Of a stretch of DNA of 64,000 bases, positions 63,090 to 64,000 are shown one piece after another; positions within the stretch are counted from its first letter, which is position 1, and every line of letters starts with the position of its first letter. The stretch comes from Bacteroides thetaiotaomicron VPI-5482 (GTDB lineage Bacteria; Bacteroidota; Bacteroidia; Bacteroidales; Bacteroidaceae). The translations under genes were made by a program, and so were the position numbers. Below the pieces are notes generated by a model, which did not search any database, was not told the DNA's origin, and worked only from the letters and a program-made list of their open reading frames with translations. Location: NCBI RefSeq assembly GCF_000011065.1, contig NC_004663.1, positions 496,001 through 560,000 on the forward strand, in the 5' to 3' direction.

Positions 63090-64000
63090 AAAGTCTTCGA
63101 ATCTTTTTGGGGATTGCATTTTTATTCCATACCTTATATATATTGGGGGCAGATCATTTGCGTCTGCTTCCCCAACCTCAGCAATGTGTGCTTGCAAAAG
63201 GATATTTTATCGTGGGTAAAATGCAGCTTTCCACTCCTGTGCTTTCGCAGGAATGGAAACAGTTTGTGACGGAGATGGGAGGTACTCTGACTGATCAGTC
63301 GGCATCCTCTATCAATATAAAATTGGTTGACGCGATTGACAATGTATCTGTCAATAAGGAAGAGGCTTATCGTCTGACTATTACTCCAAAGGCAATTACT
63401 GTGGAGGCTGTAGCAGAGCGCGGAGTATATTGGGCGATGCAGACGCTATATCAACTAAAAGAAGAAAAGGGAAAGAAGAACCGCCTGCAATGTGCTACTA
63501 TCACTGATTGGCCGGCTTTCCGGATTCGGGGTTTCATGCAGGATGTAGGGCGTAGCTACTTGTCTTTGGAAGAATTGAAACGTGAGATAGCCATATTATC
63601 CCGATTTAAAATCAATACCTTTCATTGGCACTTGACGGAAAATCAGGCATGGCGTCTGGAGAGTAAAATCTTTCCGATGCTGAATGACAGTACGAATATG
63701 ACTCGTATGGCGGGTAAGTATTACACGTTGGAGGAAGCCAGAGAGTTGACCGAGTTCTGTAAAGCTCATCAGGTACTGTTGATTCCGGAGATTGATATGC
63801 CCGGGCATAGTGCGGCATTTATCCGTACTTTCCGTCATGATATGCAAAGTCCGGAAGGAATGAAAATCCTGAAACTCCTGCTGGATGAGATTTGTGAAAC
63901 GTTTGATGTTCCATATCTCCATATTGGAACAGACGAAGTGCATTTTACTAATCCGCAGTTTGTGCCCGAAATGGTGGCTTATGTCCGTGACAAAGGGAAA
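63086..64000 (+). CDS. Beta-N-acetylhexosaminidase GH20, 5' part
   Basis: The frame is open from ATG 63086 to the window end, giving 305 residues; the 3' part is missing from the window. A signal peptide (MKSLRIFLGIAFLFH) is followed by an N-terminal GH20b-type domain. The GH20 barrel starts at about residue 150: RGFMQDVGRSYLSLEEL, NTFHWHLTENQAWRLE, LLIPEIDMPGHSAAF, and HIGTDEVHF with the Asp-Glu catalytic pair near residue 291. It removes beta-linked GlcNAc or GalNAc. It is translationally coupled to the sialidase by an ATGA overlap, so the pair can strip sialic acid and then the hexosamine beneath. Confidence 0.93.
   Translation, partial: MKSLRIFLGIAFLFHTLYILGADHLRLLPQPQQCVLAKGYFIVGKMQLSTPVLSQEWKQFVTEMGGTLTDQSASSINIKLVDAIDNVSVNKEEAYRLTITPKAITVEAVAERGVYWAMQTLYQLKEEKGKKNRLQCATITDWPAFRIRGFMQDVGRSYLSLEELKREIAILSRFKINTFHWHLTENQAWRLESKIFPMLNDSTNMTRMAGKYYTLEEARELTEFCKAHQVLLIPEIDMPGHSAAFIRTFRHDMQSPEGMKILKLLLDEICETFDVPYLHIGTDEVHFTNPQFVPEMVAYVRDKGK

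Overview
The window looks like a chromosomal segment of a gut Bacteroides, most likely the B. thetaiotaomicron group. The evidence is SusC/SusD pairs with lipoprotein-rich polysaccharide utilisation genes, Bacteroides-type promoters (TTTG, about 20 bp, TAnnTTTG), and core genes of Bacteroidales type. From memory, not a search, the gene order resembles the B. thetaiotaomicron VPI-5482 locus from about BT_0410 to BT_0456.

Layout. (1) 1-8.7 kb: the tail of a short-chain dehydrogenase, a SPOR lipoprotein, then a PAPS-making operon: cysQ, an SLC13 sulfate carrier, cysC, cysD, cysN, a PAPS-dependent sulfotransferase and a PCMD-type secreted protein. No PAPS reductase or sulfite reductase is present, so the cassette appears built to sulfonate an acceptor rather than to make cysteine. 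(2) 8.9-16.8 kb: an OmpA porin, ruvX, def, a TPR protein, and thrS-infC-rpmI-rplT. infC carries a one-base frameshift in an A-run near its 3' end. (3) 16.9-17.1 kb: a structured RNA with its own promoter and terminator just after rplT, matching the Bacteroidales-1/6S RNA position. (4) 17.1-24.3 kb: an EFR1 ferredoxin, then on the minus strand xpt, paaK, iorB, iorA (aromatic 2-oxoacid to arylacetate metabolism), mltG, a secreted nuclease and tRNA-Thr(CGU).

(5) 24.4-64 kb: a large glycan-harvest island. A ROK regulator diverges from an operon of FAD oxidoreductase, Tat-exported DUF4434 protein, MFS sugar porter, N-acylglucosamine 2-epimerase (AGE) and GH89 alpha-N-acetylglucosaminidase, followed by SusC/SusD, a DUF1735/discoidin lipoprotein and a DUF4855-GDPD fusion. 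Next come a GH3 gene wrecked by internal deletion, an unknown lipoprotein and an SGNH esterase. A 656-bp AT-rich convergent gap follows. The minus strand then carries a second operon, read from 60.7 down to 45.8 kb: AGE copy 2, SusC, SusD, DUF5018 lipoprotein, GHL10, metallophosphatase, a sialate O-acetylesterase-GHL10 fusion and an HGSNAT-like membrane acyltransferase. A truncated MFS copy, a sialidase and the start of a GH20 hexosaminidase end the window.

The enzyme set (sialidase, O-acetylesterase, hexosaminidase, alpha-N-acetylglucosaminidase) points to host mucin or other GlcNAc- and sialic-acid-bearing glycans. No sialate lyase (NanA) is seen. The most unusual structure is a pair of inverted, nearly identical MFS 3' ends, each next to an AGE copy, flanking about 30 kb. 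Recombination between them would exchange which SusCD operon lies behind the ROK-side MFS gene. The base composition of the intact MFS gene changes abruptly exactly at the repeat edge.
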